Source of the DNA: Lepidonotus clava
Lineage: Eukaryota; Annelida; Polychaeta; Phyllodocida; Polynoidae
Length of the DNA stretch: 64,000 nucleotides
Assembly: GCA_936440205.1 (NCBI GenBank)
Contig: OW387147.1
Span: 4,712,001-4,776,000, forward strand
Direction of reading: 5' to 3'
Below are positions 48,266 through 60,500 of the stretch, piece after piece (position 1 is the first letter of the stretch; the number at the start of each line of letters is the position of its first letter). The position numbers and the translations under genes were made by a program. Under the pieces are notes generated by a model. It saw only the letters and a program-made list of their open reading frames with translations, was not told the DNA's origin and ran no database searches.

Positions 48266-51200
48266 TCATAGGCACATCACCGTCTGAATGAACTGAAAAT
48301 ACACATACATGGCACGTCAGAGAATGGTTTGGGATAATTCTTTGCAGGGATAACAGGAATGCCCAACAAGGGTATTATAGAGACACTATATTGCCTGCAA
48401 TGCCCGATTCATGAATATCAATTCTTCAATATAGATCTCAGGGATATTCTATATTTCTTTTATTCATTTGTTAAAAAGATGCAGGGTTATTTTCGCAAGA
48501 TTTTGTATACTCAGTCTATAGAGGAATAAAGCTTTGATGATAATGCCCACTTATGCATTGGGCAATGCAACCAGCTATATTCATGGCGTTAACCTATCTT
48601 TCGCACTTTTGTAGTTTAATTGGGAATAATGGGCTAGTAATTTTTTGAGTTCGGTGAATGGTTTTTGTTTGCCTATTTGTTGTTGTATTAGGTTGCCTGG
48701 CCAGCTCTTCAGAGCTACCAGGCTGCCTCTAGTTTTAACAATTTGTGGTGTCCATACTGTCTTTCCCTGTTACAGTCCTCAGGTCCCTCCTTTTCTCATC
48801 TATATCTTGTCGAGAAAGGTACATTGTTTCCTAGGAACAAGTATGTAAGGTCTAAATACATTGAAAACTGATGAAAATATAATAAGATAAACTTACATCA
48901 TCATAGCTGAACTCATATCGGCCCGTCTCCACCCCATGGGCCTGTCGGTCACGAGCCCGGAACGCCTCTGGGATCGAGATAAAGATACACATAAATACTT
49001 GGCTTTATTCTTACTCCACTGGTCATAAAACATGAAATGTAGAACTTCACTATAGTTATAGATGTTTCATTTAAAGATATTAGCTCAAGGTTTAACTCTT
49101 AAATCTAAAGCAGGTTTAGACTTAAAGTTCAAGTCTAATTAATGTGAATACATATTTGAGTGTATGTTCCTCCATTTTGATACATAGTCAATAAACAACA
49201 TCACACTTTCATCTGTCTCTTAACAAACATTGAAAAACATGAAAAACAGAAAAATATGAAAAACAGAATAAAATCCCAAAATTTGACAGATATTTTAAAT
49301 AACTTCTTCAAGAATATTCTGTAATGTGGTAATTTCATAGTATATTTGATTAGTTTTTACCTGTGTAAGCCCTTAGCCTAACAGAGAGGGCAACGAAATC
49401 ATCGAGCGCGATCAACAGCCGGCCGTCATCCAGGGCCTTAGAGTAGCGCTTCAGCAGGTACTCCAGGGCCTTCGGGGAGAGCGCGTAACCTGTGGATGAG
49501 ACAGATTGTTGTATGTTTGTTGGGGTAGTTTAACGTCTTGCCAAGTACCCTTCAGGGCTCTTTCCATGCTACACAAGGTGATGCTTTTCAACTTTGGGTG
49601 ATGGTATCTATAACATGATTTAGGAGAAACCCACCACCAGGATCACCACCCTAATCTTTTTTAAAGAGTGACAAGGGATCTTTTATGTCCAATGTCTCAT
49701 AGAAAGGGCATCACACATCCAGCCTTTGATGACCCTGTTGGGGGCACAGGTGATAGATCTGAGGTTCTGAACACATTATAGGATCTGCCTATACAGAAAT
49801 TCTTAGACAGAAGTCTAAAGTATAGGAGGAATCCCTGTTTAGTTAGGCACAACATTGCGAAAATTGTGAAGGGATGTGTTGGGCCTCGTTTGCATTGGTG
49901 CTATTTTTTTTGCTATAATTTCAAAACCCAATCTTATCTTTGGTATATTTCTTGTGCTAACTTTCAGTGTAGGTCCTCTTGAAAATATTAGCAAATCTTC
50001 CCTTTAAAATTGGAATATTATATTTTTCAATAGAAAATCTGCAAAAATAGGCATTCAAAGCCACAATCCTTAAACATGCAATAGTAATCACTCCCTATAT
50101 ATTTCTAGAATGAACAATTCAGTAAAAAGCAATGTCCTTTATGAAATTCAAATTAAAAAAAAAAAAATAGCTCAGTGCACAGATCACTGACAGTATCTTT
50201 CCCTGATGACCTAACGAAGTTCCTGTGCCTCAATGAAGCCTGAGTGGTCCGTGTTGTAATGACAAAAGTTTTGACGCCAGCAGGTTAAAAAACACTGTCT
50301 CACATAGAATCTAAAACACAAAAGCTTGAACAATCTAAACAATCTAAATAAAAAGCTTTAACAAATTGCCTAGTTCACATATCACTTACAGTATCTTTCC
50401 CTGATGACCCGACCGAGTTCCTGTGCCTCGATGAAGCCCGAGCGGTCCGCGTCGTACTGACAGAAGGTTTGGTACCAGAAGGTGAGGCACTTCATCAGCT
50501 CCTGGAACTCGTTGTACTGCATGAAGCCGTCCTTTGAGCGCTGCCATGGTTAAGGATGGTAGAAATACCTCTAAATACTTTTTCCTAAATTATACTTAAG
50601 TTACTCTAATAAATTATTTGAAACAGATCAGAGGCAGAAATTCACCAAGTCAACCCATTTTTGGCCAAAGATTTTTTTGTAACGTAAGATTCTTGGACCC
50701 AGAGGAAAAATTGTACCCAGTTTTTTTTTTGTACCCAGCATTGACAAAGTGGTCATGGCAAAATGAACGGTAGATATTCAAAAGAAAGGATACATCCAAC
50801 ATAGCGACCATGATTCTGAAAAGCAAGAGGAACGAATTAGAAAATTTATTCATCCACAAAATGAAAAAACAACATTATTTCAAAAATTACTTGGCAATTT
50901 TCATAAAAGAAATATAATGATTCTTTTATTGTCAATAAATAATCATTTCTGATGCGTAGGTCATAATGATTAATGTAATTCTAGAAACATTCGAGCTGTT
51001 ATGTATTTCCCTCTGATGTTCACTTCCTATGTTTCTGACTAATTATTTCAAGACACTATTACATTTCTTGTTTTTATTAGATAAAGAACCCTGTGACTTA
51101 CTTGCACAGCTCGAGACTCCAGTGTACTGCAAAAATAAGGAAATAACCAACAGGTTACTATGAGACATTAGCAATCTACGTACGTCAAACTCTACGCAAC

Positions 51201-54200
51201 CAGTTAAAAAGGGGACTTATAAATTGGTTTAATATATGGAGGCCGGCTTTGTGTGCGTCACTGACAGCGGTGAGTCAGCGTTATTGTTTTTCATAGTCAT
51301 CTACTGCTTTTTTCCCCCTACTCAATACAAGCAAACCCGGAGAAGAATGTAGCTAAGTACATTCCAATAAAGATATGGTCTTTTTCAAATACGAAAAATG
51401 GCTATTTCATAGAATATTACTCGAAATTTAAATAGATTTAAAAAAAATGTACCAATGGACTATTGTATAACAGTCCTATGTCTATAATAAAAACAATAGA
51501 TAGCATTCATTGAGAACTTAGAAAAACGACACATGCGTTGGGAAATATTTTTGAGAAATATTTTTGAAAATTTCCATTGTCTGTAAAGTCGTTATTTGGG
51601 ACCTTCCAATGAACTTCACAGCTTTCTAATCTCCAAACGGCTAAACAGCTGGACACGCATTTTTTGTTGGTTTTAGCTATAATTTCCCCACGCCCTTACA
51701 GCAAGGATTAGATTAAGACCAAATCAAACACAGTACATGCTATACTTACTTTTGTAGTAGTTCCTGATATTGGGCGACTCGTTCATGATCTGGCAAAGTT
51801 CCTCCGCCTGGATTCCTTGATTCCTCTATTGAGACGAACAAAAGCAAAAAGCAACAACATAAGACACGTTTGTAACAATTCAGTTAGTGTACTGTGCCTA
51901 GATGATAAGAAAATGTGGTCGTAGGAACTATTCAAAGTTACTTAAAGCAGTCATTAAATTATCAAGAACTGAAATGTTTGAAACAAGCAAATACGCAAGT
52001 GAAAGACGCCATCTCAGACATCTTATTTTAGTTGAGCTAACCTGATTTTAAATGCTCATGGTGAATTACCACCTTTTTTCATGATTAGGCTTAAAACAAA
52101 ATGAAAGCTGACCACTGTAGCCGAAGAGAAGATTGTAATTGAATATCTCAAAATACTTACTTGTGATTGTTTGGCGCAGAATATCTGATAAAGTTCATCT
52201 GGACCACTCATTTGGTAGGCCTGGAAAAGGGAAAATTTATTTCAGAATAGTTTAATAAGGCCAAAGAAAAGTTGTGTTCAGAGCCCATGTTTTTAACTAA
52301 TTTGGCTAATCAGTCAGAAATTTTTTTTAATTTTACAAAAATTAATGGCACTATTGCAAAAAAGGTCTCAGTGAGGGGTTATTATGTGTAAAATGTATTT
52401 TTGTATGACAGAATTTCAAATCATAAGATGCTAATCAAAATTTCCCTGATTAGCCAAATTAGTTACGAAGATATCGACCCAGATAACATGAGCCGAAATA
52501 AGATTAGGGCGATTTAATAGCATCTAAAATAAATTTCTCGACCATATATAGATCTAAGCCATCTCCTGTCCTTTACCAATTATCACAGGGTAAGTCAGAT
52601 TCTCATAGGCCCAATCAAAACAGAAATTAAGAGACCATGTTTTGTGAGTTTGGGAAGAATGGAACAAAATGCAATATATCCTTCACTATGAACTACATTT
52701 CTTAAAATTCTTACGGACCCCTTACCACCTTTCTATATACAGAAAAGCCCCTTTGACCAATTTTAAGGCCAAGTTGTGTGCATTTTTTGTCCTCAAAAAT
52801 ATGTTTAAGAAATAAACAATTTGTGCGGGGATGGACTTTCCAATTCATAGTTTCTGTGTATCTGCGAGGAAATAAACAATCGACTTTCTACTGCAGTGAT
52901 TTGGTGAAACAACATTTCCTCAGCTTGGCTTACTCTATATAGCGCTGGGGGATAAGGGATTCGCCCAGCCTACACTATTTAGCGCTGGGGGATAAGGGAT
53001 TCGCCCAGCCTACACTATATAGCGCTGGGGGATAAGGGATTCGCCCAGCCTACACTATATAGTGCTGGGGGATAAGGGATTCACCCAGCCTACACTATAT
53101 AGCGCTGGGGGATAAGGGATTCGCCCAGCCTACACTATATAGCGCTGGGGGATAAGGGATTCGCCCAGCCTACACTATATAGCGCAGGGGGATAAGGGAT
53201 TCGCCCAGCCTACACTATATAGCGTTGGGGATAAGGGATTCGCCCAGCCTACACTATATAGCGCTGGGGGATAAGGGATTCGCCCAGCCTACACTACATA
53301 GCGCTGGGGGATAAGGGATTCGCCCAGCCTACACTATATAGCGCTGGGGGATAAGGGATTCGCCCAGCCTACACTACATAGCGCTGGGGGATAAGGGATT
53401 GGTCCATATTTGCTTTAACATGGGCTTTGTCCAGAGCTATACTGTCATGAACCAATAACTTAGATGGTATATTACTGAATACAGACTTAGTACCCATAAT
53501 GTAGGCATTGACACAACACCCAAAGTCAGAAGAGCAACGGCTCTGTTTACAGTACACATAAATATTGGTATGTTGATGTGGTCCTGGACTCAACAATTCC
53601 AAGATGGCTAACCTTAGCCAATGCTTGGGTAGGTGGAGGCCACATTTTACCTGTCTGACTGAAATTTTACCTGCCCAAAGTTGACAACTCCACCAAATAT
53701 AAAGCGGTTTAGAAGACATGGATCTATCACAAAAAAAAAAACTTGCCCATTTGGGCAGGTAGCAGGGGCGGATCCAGGGGGTCCTGAGCGCCCCCCCCCC
53801 CCCCTTTTGGTGGACAAAAATAGGGGGAATTGCCTTGCACATACACACAAATTCATGCCGTTTTAGTACTTAAGTTGGCCACACACTGTAGTGTTCAAAA
53901 TTTAGGGCGCACCCTGCACCTGGTGTGCACTATTTGGCTGCAAGGTGCAGAGTTTTTGAGAGGTGTGCACCCGGTGTGTGCATACATTCTTAATAGGATA
54001 AATACCTTAATATATTGGTGTACACATGACAAACGTCCCGGGTCCATGCTTTTAGACAGGCATGCACCCAGGAAATCCTTAATTTCGAACACTAACATTA
54101 CATCCCTATGACCCGACCTGATCCGATTGTCCCAGATTGTGCACACGCTGATAAGATCATCGCAGACCATCGGGGGAAAAATTCAAAATGGTCAGATATT

Positions 54201-55614
54201 GCCGACTGTCCCCGACCGTCAGATCGTCAGGAATCTGATAGTCTGCCCCCCACCCTTTCAAAAATTCTGTATCCGCCCCTGGGTAGGTCTCATAATTTAG
54301 TAAGAGTATTTGTCTTTGAGTACTTTTTCATTTGGCTCTTTGGAAGAGCTAATTGCAATGTCCCCCCATCACTTTAGAATTTCCAGATATTTCAAGCATA
54401 AATCTAATCTCTAGACTTTACTGACAACATTAATATTATTGTACCAAATCTAGTCTTTTTAGTTCTTATCTCGAGCCTTTGAGTTGGCTTGGGCTTAAAG
54501 CCAGGGTATCGTCTATGTGTTCACGCTGGTGGACGGATAATGCATATTCCGGAGCCAGCTCACGGAAAGTGCATACCTCGGAGGGGAAAATGCTACTTCC
54601 GGAGGTGGGTTTCGAAACGCCGGGTACGGAAATTCACTGTTATTTTACAAAATACCAGCTATTTGTGATATCTAGTTTGCCCACGGAATATCTTTGGGCA
54701 TAGACCTCATATTTTTATCTTGTTATTTAGGTAAATTCATGTACTTACATAAGAAAAGCGTGGGACAAAATATTTGAGTGGGACAAAGCTTGGATCCAAA
54801 AGAACACCCTGAAAACCCACACTTTCCTCACTAATGTGCAATAATGAAAACCTATTGAATGATTTTATTTTGATCTATTATTACTGGTACATTCCGTGGC
54901 ATAGTCAGAGTACAATAATATTTTTATTTTATGAAAAAGAACACTTTGTTTATGTCGTAAAATCGCGGGAGGCTCCGAGGTATGCATTATCAGGGCCGAG
55001 GTTAGCACTTTCTCAAGGCTGGCTCCGGAATATGCATTATCCGTCCACCAGCGTGGTGTTGGTAACATTAGGGGCCCCACCCCTTAGCCTAAGGACGTTG
55101 CGGCTGGCGACGTGTTTTGCGAGATTAGAATGTAATCCGGCAACATTAATTTTAATGGTCTACTGGTCACGTCATGAATTTGGCGTCAAGGTACAGGCAT
55201 TAAAACGTATCAAAATAAGTCTGTTTGATGGACGATACACTGGCTTTAAAAAAAAAAGTAATTTTGTAAAAAAAAAAAAAATTCCAAGCCCAAGTGAATC
55301 CCAAGTGAATTGTGAAAATTCACCGATTTTTGTCAAATTCCCCCCAAATTCTGTGTATTTCCCAATACGGAAAATTCATTGTTGTCATTTTCTCTGTGCC
55401 ATGAGCCTATGTCCTAGACATTTATTACCTGCCAGGCGGCGACTTCGAAGGCGTTTTGGTGGAACTGCTGTCCGTAGTTGCCGTAGTGGTCGGAGGGTGG
55501 GGGGGCTGGCCGGCCGTACCCCACTCCCTGCCACCCGCCGGGGGCCCCGCCCTGCCCCCCGTACGCCCCCGGGGGAGGGGCGCTCCCCATCGGGTACCCC
55601 GGATATCCTGCCAT
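48266..55614 (-). CDS. SRI: Sorcin-like penta-EF-hand calcium-binding protein, complete, nine exons
   Basis: CDS on the minus strand: exons 55614-55429, 52220-52161, 51825-51750, 51126-51102, 50815-50794, 50540-50390, 49489-49361, 48967-48897 and 48292-48266. All have AG acceptors and GT donors, and they total 747 bp (248 residues plus stop). Residues 1-62 are a Gly/Pro/Tyr-rich tail (MAGYPGYPMGSAPPPG...) like that of sorcin, grancalcin and peflin. The EF2 loop is D123-E134 (DRSKDGFMQYNE) and the EF3 loop D153-E164 (DADRSGFIEAQE), both canonical. EF1, EF4 and EF5 are degenerate, as is common in this family. LSPKAL, KRYS and the final SYDDFIQTVMCL match sorcin most closely. Family members dimerise through EF5 and move to membranes with Ca2+; sorcin regulates calcium channels such as ryanodine receptors. 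It is longer than human sorcin (198) because of the tail. Orthology to sorcin rather than a related group II member is likely but unproved. Confidence 0.9.
50160..50305 (-). pseudogene. Decayed duplicate of the EF2/EF3 exon of the sorcin-like gene
   Basis: About 200 bp downstream (in gene direction) of exon 6 lies a copy of its second half plus about 25 bp of following intron. On the minus strand it reads, in the same frame, WRQNFCHYNTDHSGFIEAQE, then a TAG stop in place of the exon's second-last turn, and keeps VIRERY. The EF3 loop has lost its first Asp (now Asn), and the donor changed from gtaagt to gtcagt. Most differences are CG to TG or CA, as expected of methylated non-coding DNA. The 5' half is badly eroded. 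It cannot serve as an alternative exon because of the stop. Confidence 0.85.
52931..53399. repeat. 40-bp minisatellite, about 11.7 units, in intron 1 of the sorcin-like gene
   Basis: Units of exactly 40 bp containing TATATAGCGCTGGGGGATAA and GGGATTCGCCCAGCC are nearly identical; one unit lacks a G. TACACTATAT alternates with TACACTACAT in the last units. Low divergence points to recent expansion and likely length polymorphism. Confidence 0.95.
53763..54281. mobile_element. CAGGGGCGGATC-type element carrying a nested MITE
   Basis: It opens CAGGGGCGGATCCAGGGGG and closes TTCTGTATCCGCCCCTG, with exact 5-bp duplications GGTAG (53758-53762 and 54282-54286). Family A MITE copy 2 (53889-54094) sits inside, so the host element is the older of the two. 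The element lies in intron 1 of the sorcin-like gene. Confidence 0.8.
53889..54094. mobile_element. Family A MITE, copy 2 (nested)
   Basis: It opens TAGTGTTCAAAATTTAGG and closes CCTTAATTTCGAACACTA and matches the copy at 676-894 along its length, including GGGCGCACCCTGCACC and TGTACACATGA. The flanks do not show a clear target duplication. Confidence 0.8.
54522..55055. mobile_element. CACGCTGGTGGACGG TIR element, copy 1
   Basis: The first 38 bp (starting CACGCTGGTGGACGGATAAT) are matched by a perfect inverted copy at the other end. Subterminal sequence also pairs imperfectly for about 60 bp more. Exact 5-bp duplications GTGTT flank it (54517-54521, 55056-55060). The body is 534 bp with no credible frame, so it is non-autonomous. 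A second copy in opposite orientation lies at 63046-63586. The superfamily is not assigned. Confidence 0.85.
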
Positions 55615-57248
55615 CCTCTGAGACTTAAACCAAAACTTTGTTTGCGTTGGAAATGTGGGTTTTCGGCTGCAGAAAGTGGAGAGAAGTCAAAAAAAAAACG
55701 ACTCAAGAAACGTCCTTCACCTTCCGTCGGTGGTACACTCTCCCTCGCGTAGACGTGGATTGGAATGGTAGGATTAAATTAGACTGTAAAACCTGCCTCG
55801 ACTCCACTACGCATACTCCGTTCCGAAAACGAGACAGGGGTCGGCCGATTCGACCTTGACCTTGGCCCGGGTCACCGCGTGTCGGAATGGCCATGCTGTG
55901 CAGTCAAGACACCCACTCATCACAGCGTTTTGGTATGTAACTTTCTTAATATATGGCTTAGAGAGATGCGGTAAAAAACTGACGAATCAGGAAGAACATA
56001 TCTAACAGGATCTGGTATCAGATTATGTTTAAATAATGAAACTTTGTCAGGATTTGCGATGCAACACGACGTAGCTCGGACAGTTCGCCTTCCCTGTACG
56101 AACCCCCTGTTACGCGATGTTGGGCCAAAATTTTAATTGGCCCAAAACGTTACAAAAGATGGACAGCGTGAGAGCACTGCTGAAATGTAATCACATCCAA
56201 GTGGAATTAGTTCTTTGGGGCCATTTATCGCAAAATAACAGGCATTTTAGAATTGAAAAATAATAAAAATTTCTGTCACATATGTGTCTAACCCATATAT
56301 TTATTCTGTTGACCCTTAAACACCATCAAACATCACCAATAACAATTAATTTATTATGGCAATAGATAAACGTGAACTGAACTGGGTACCAGTGCCATGC
56401 CATACTGTTTAGTTGATTTATCTAACAGCTATCCCAATTGTCCACTACACCGAAATTTCAGTTAAAATACTGCTTTGAGCATCAAATACAAATCACATGT
56501 TCTACAAGCATCAAGCATAATTTGAAATAAGCCTGTACGTGAGTATGGAAACCATATGCCTATATCAATTTATTCAAAACAAGTACAATATAGAAAAGGC
56601 AACAAACAGAAACAGTTTGCCATATATAAGAATGCACGTAATCACTGCCGAGGTTGAGTATTTTCTGTGGAAAAGGTCGACACAAAAAGCAGAATCATTT
56701 CAGGCATTAGTTCATTTTACAGCTACCCAATGTAATGAAACATGTTAACAAAATACGTTCAATACATAATCCATCATATTAAATGCATCAAGCTCACTCG
56801 ACTTAAAGATGACAGCAGCACTTGCTTGTTCTCTGGAATAAGTCTTTTCTTTGTATTTTGCCAGGTTTAAGCATGTACAGTCAACACAGTCAGAGGTGCC
56901 ACAAAGTTTAGTCCATGACTTTGGTAACCTCCATAAGACTAGTTCAAATACTACCACTTCCAAAGTACATTTGTTTCTAACAAATCAAAGAATAAGTCGC
57001 CATTGAGTGGAGTCCTTGGAAAGCAACTTGTCTCATAACCATCTCAACCATCTAGTCTCTTATAACAAATCTGGCTCACAATATCTGCCACTGCCAGGTT
57101 GAGTTTTGATTGTCAAGAGTTGTTGCTAATTGTATTCCTAAGCTCTTAGTATGTCCGAGCTTACTTCACACACATATAGTGTAAACAGTTGCAATCTTAT
57201 GGTCTTTTGGTAAAACCTTGCCATATTATTGCAATGAACGCTAGTCTT
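55615..57248. promoter_or_regulatory. Intergenic region: 5' flank of the sorcin-like gene
   Basis: The first 300 bp upstream of the ATG at 55614 are moderately CpG-rich and should contain the 5' UTR and promoter; no TATA box is evident. The rest to 57248 is AT-rich and shows nothing further, apart from being the 3' flank of the next gene. Confidence 0.4.
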
Positions 57249-57360
57249 GTAACACAACATTGTGTTTTAATCCATTTTAACACAGCATAGTATTTAAATC
57301 CAATATGACACAGCATGGGGTTTTAAGCCAATGTAACACTGCATGGTGTTTTAATCCTCT
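57249..57360. repeat. Degenerate tandem repeat, unit about 30 bp
   Basis: Four imperfect units of the form AACACAGCATGGTGTTTTAA followed by TCCA/GCCA-type sequence. It lies just beyond the stop of the next gene, probably in its 3' UTR. Confidence 0.7.
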
Positions 57361-57520
57361 GTGTTGTCCTTTCATCACTTTCTTCACTCCACAAACGTTT
57401 TTTGAAGATTCTAAAGATTTGAAATCTTCAATAGAAATGCATAAGAATATTTCTTTTAATGGTGCCACTCCTTGGAAAACACTTAGTCTCCTGTCATTTA
57501 GCACGTGGCACCTCCCTGCA

Positions 57521-60500
57521 TTAATGGTCTTGGGCATCTTCTCCCATGATGATACGTAAATTCCCATCTCTTAAGTCCTCCATCAACTGGTATGTGTACA
57601 CAACTGGGTTGCCACCATCCTCATCCTCATCTGTATACACTATATTATACCACGATGGGAAGCCTGGTACCTACAAGAAAATATAAATATTAATTTTGAC
57701 AATATGGCAATACATTTTTGACATCTTTGCAATCACGACAATACTTTGTTAATATTTTTAAACTTCCGCATCTCCCAAGCCAACTATAGTTTAAGATTTC
57801 CCAAAATGGCCTTTGATATCATGCTTTATACAGATTTATCTTAAATTTGCACTGTAATTTTTAAAAAAAACGAATTGTCCATTTTGCTCAGAGAATTTTT
57901 GAATATCCATATATTAAAGGGTCAATAATACTTATATAGAAATTTGACCTATGAATGTTATGTCCTACTATGATATTACTGAGTTCGCTCTAAGCCCCTT
58001 TTTAAAGTCACCCTATTGGTAAATTAATGACGATTGGGATTAGCCAAATATTATCAGTGCAGTGCCATCTCGAAATGCTTACAACAGTTATAAAGGAAGC
58101 ATACATTAGTAATAGGCATGCAGCATTCAACATTAGTCGTGATTAAACACCTGTTATGAAATGGAAATAGAACTTAATTATCAGTGTCCGAAACCAAGAG
58201 CATCTTATGCACCCTCCTGATATTCAGCGTTGACAGTGGGTCTAAAAATCATGGTCTTTCGAGGTGCAAAACTGTGAACAAGGTGCAGCCAGCATCATAA
58301 ATGTATGCGCTTGGGGCAGGTGGCAGCTTACTTTCGGACACAGATTCCCTAATCATGCTTTCTCTGTCTTATTCTAGTAAATAAGGACTTGAATCAACAA
58401 AAACGTATTCACCATGTTAATAGCAAAATAGGTGTGTTGTATTTCTGTCCATGTATTATTGGGCATTGAGAACTGTAGTACAGGGATGTAAGTTGGGGAC
58501 AGTATCAAATTTGAAATAGCATATAGAATTTATATAAAAAAAAACGGAAATTTAACAAATCAGAAGAATTACATCAGTGGTAGTTTTATTGGACATTGAA
58601 TTGCCATTTTACAAATAAAAATCAATAGCCAGCAACCTAGTTCAGGATATAGGTCATTGAATCCGCTATATAGGTCTTGAAGTTACAGGTCTATTGTATA
58701 CCATCCCGTCCTTATATTGCAATAGGCCATGCACCCACTTACGAAATACATCCACTTGTTATGTGGTACCTAAACATTTAAAGGTTTAGAGTTTGTTCCT
58801 GTCAGACTAGGTCTCAATAGGTAGTGCTGAAATGCAAGGACGGGGGTGCAGTTCTAAAACTAGTTTTTTTTAGAATAAACAAGAGTTTTAGTTGTAATTT
58901 TCTAATTGAATTACCTAAATTTAGAACTTATATCATTAAAATTACGTTTGTTATCATGTATGAACCTACACGTGATATAACATTGCCCAAGTATGATTTC
59001 AAGGCAGTAGAACCCTCTTGTTCCTCAAATGTATGGCAGACCCTTTGGCCCACCAGGATATCTTCATCATCAGATGTCAGAGAGAAAGAATTGCGAATCA
59101 GTGCCTTTACATTAGCTGTGAGCTCGTCCACAGAAAAAGTGTGGCCCTTCAATGAAAAAGCTAGATGACTTTTCTCTGCAGGTTTCTGAGCAAGGACATT
59201 TTTCCTAAATCTTATTTGTGCCTTTAGTGCCTCCATTTTCTCCTGATTAGTCAAACCCCGTAGCATGAGGTCAACCTGTGATTCCGTTTGCCACAAACCC
59301 CAGTGAATCATTTGTCTAGTCTGCTTAACTTTTTCAGCGAGTACTTTCTTCCTGGTCTGCTCTGCTTTCGCTAATTTTTCACGAAGAAGTTGTTCCTTCC
59401 TTTTCTTTATTTCTACCTGTCGTTCCTTAAAACGACGCCGCGTTTCCCAGGTTTTCTTGTAGGAATCTTCAAGTATTCTCCTTTGCTCATTTAACTCTTT
59501 TTTGGCAAGCCAGTCAGAGGTTTTGTTGTATGTAAACATGACATACGCCTCTGCAGCCAATGATCTCATATTTGGCTTCCACTTTGACAGGAGATCAAGG
59601 TAAGCAAAATTTGCCTCACAGTGTTTATTGTGCTTGGGAACACTTTCAGTGACCACTTTCAAGTCAGATGAGGGGTTGTGATATATACCTCCTCGTAGAT
59701 GGGGTTCAAAATGCCCCTTCAAGAGCTTGGTTACTGCTGGCAACAGAACCAAAAGAAATACTTTGCAATCTGAATCATAATGTGATGGCTCGAGAAGGGC
59801 TGTGTAGGCAGCATCCTCTTTTATAGGACAGATGTTGCCAAAGGGCCTCAAATTGCCCATCATGAAATCATCCACATTTTCATGGGCCTGCTCCATGAAC
59901 TCAAGGAGCTGTGTGAACCATGTGTTCAGATCCATCACATGCACATCTTTCTTTTCGATAACTTTCCACAGGGGAGTTGTTATGAACTTGTTAATCAGCC
60001 CCATTGCTTTAACTCCCGACATGAAAAAAGGTTGGGACAGATCGTGGAGCACCCATGGGTTGGAGCCATCACCTTCCAAGAAAGTAATCATGTTTTTATG
60101 GAGGAGATATATGGAGGATGCATTGTGGAAGATTATGTTAAACCTGTTGTGCCGAAATGGGGTCAGTGGCAGACTTCGTATCTTCTTTTCCTTGAGGAAT
60201 CCGTCAATGTAAGACATGAATCGCCCATGGCAGCTTGTTTTTTCATGTCCACCATATGCGAAAGCATCGCAGGTTGTCCGAATCAAGCGGACACAACCTG
60301 ACTCCTTTCCGGCAAATCTTGCGTTGTAAATTGGAACAGTTTCAAAGTGACCTCTCTCAACTTCTGCTAGTGCAGAGCTGCTCACTTCCGCAATATGCAC
60401 AAGAGTGTGCAGAGAGCAAAAGAAATTGTTCATTCGAGTCAGACTGTTCTGGACACTTTCTTCCAATTCAAACCAGTTATTGACAACAAGTGGACACACC

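Noticed and set aside
52931-53399. CRISPR-like array
   Set aside because: The 40-bp units abut directly with no unique spacers and lie in an animal intron.
53369-53848. 159-codon minus-strand frame in intron 1 of the sorcin-like gene
   Set aside because: It crosses minisatellite, unique intron and a TIR element; no homology is recognised in the unique part.
59832-60483. Plus-strand frames opposite the large exon
   Set aside because: They are antisense shadows of the 939-codon exon.
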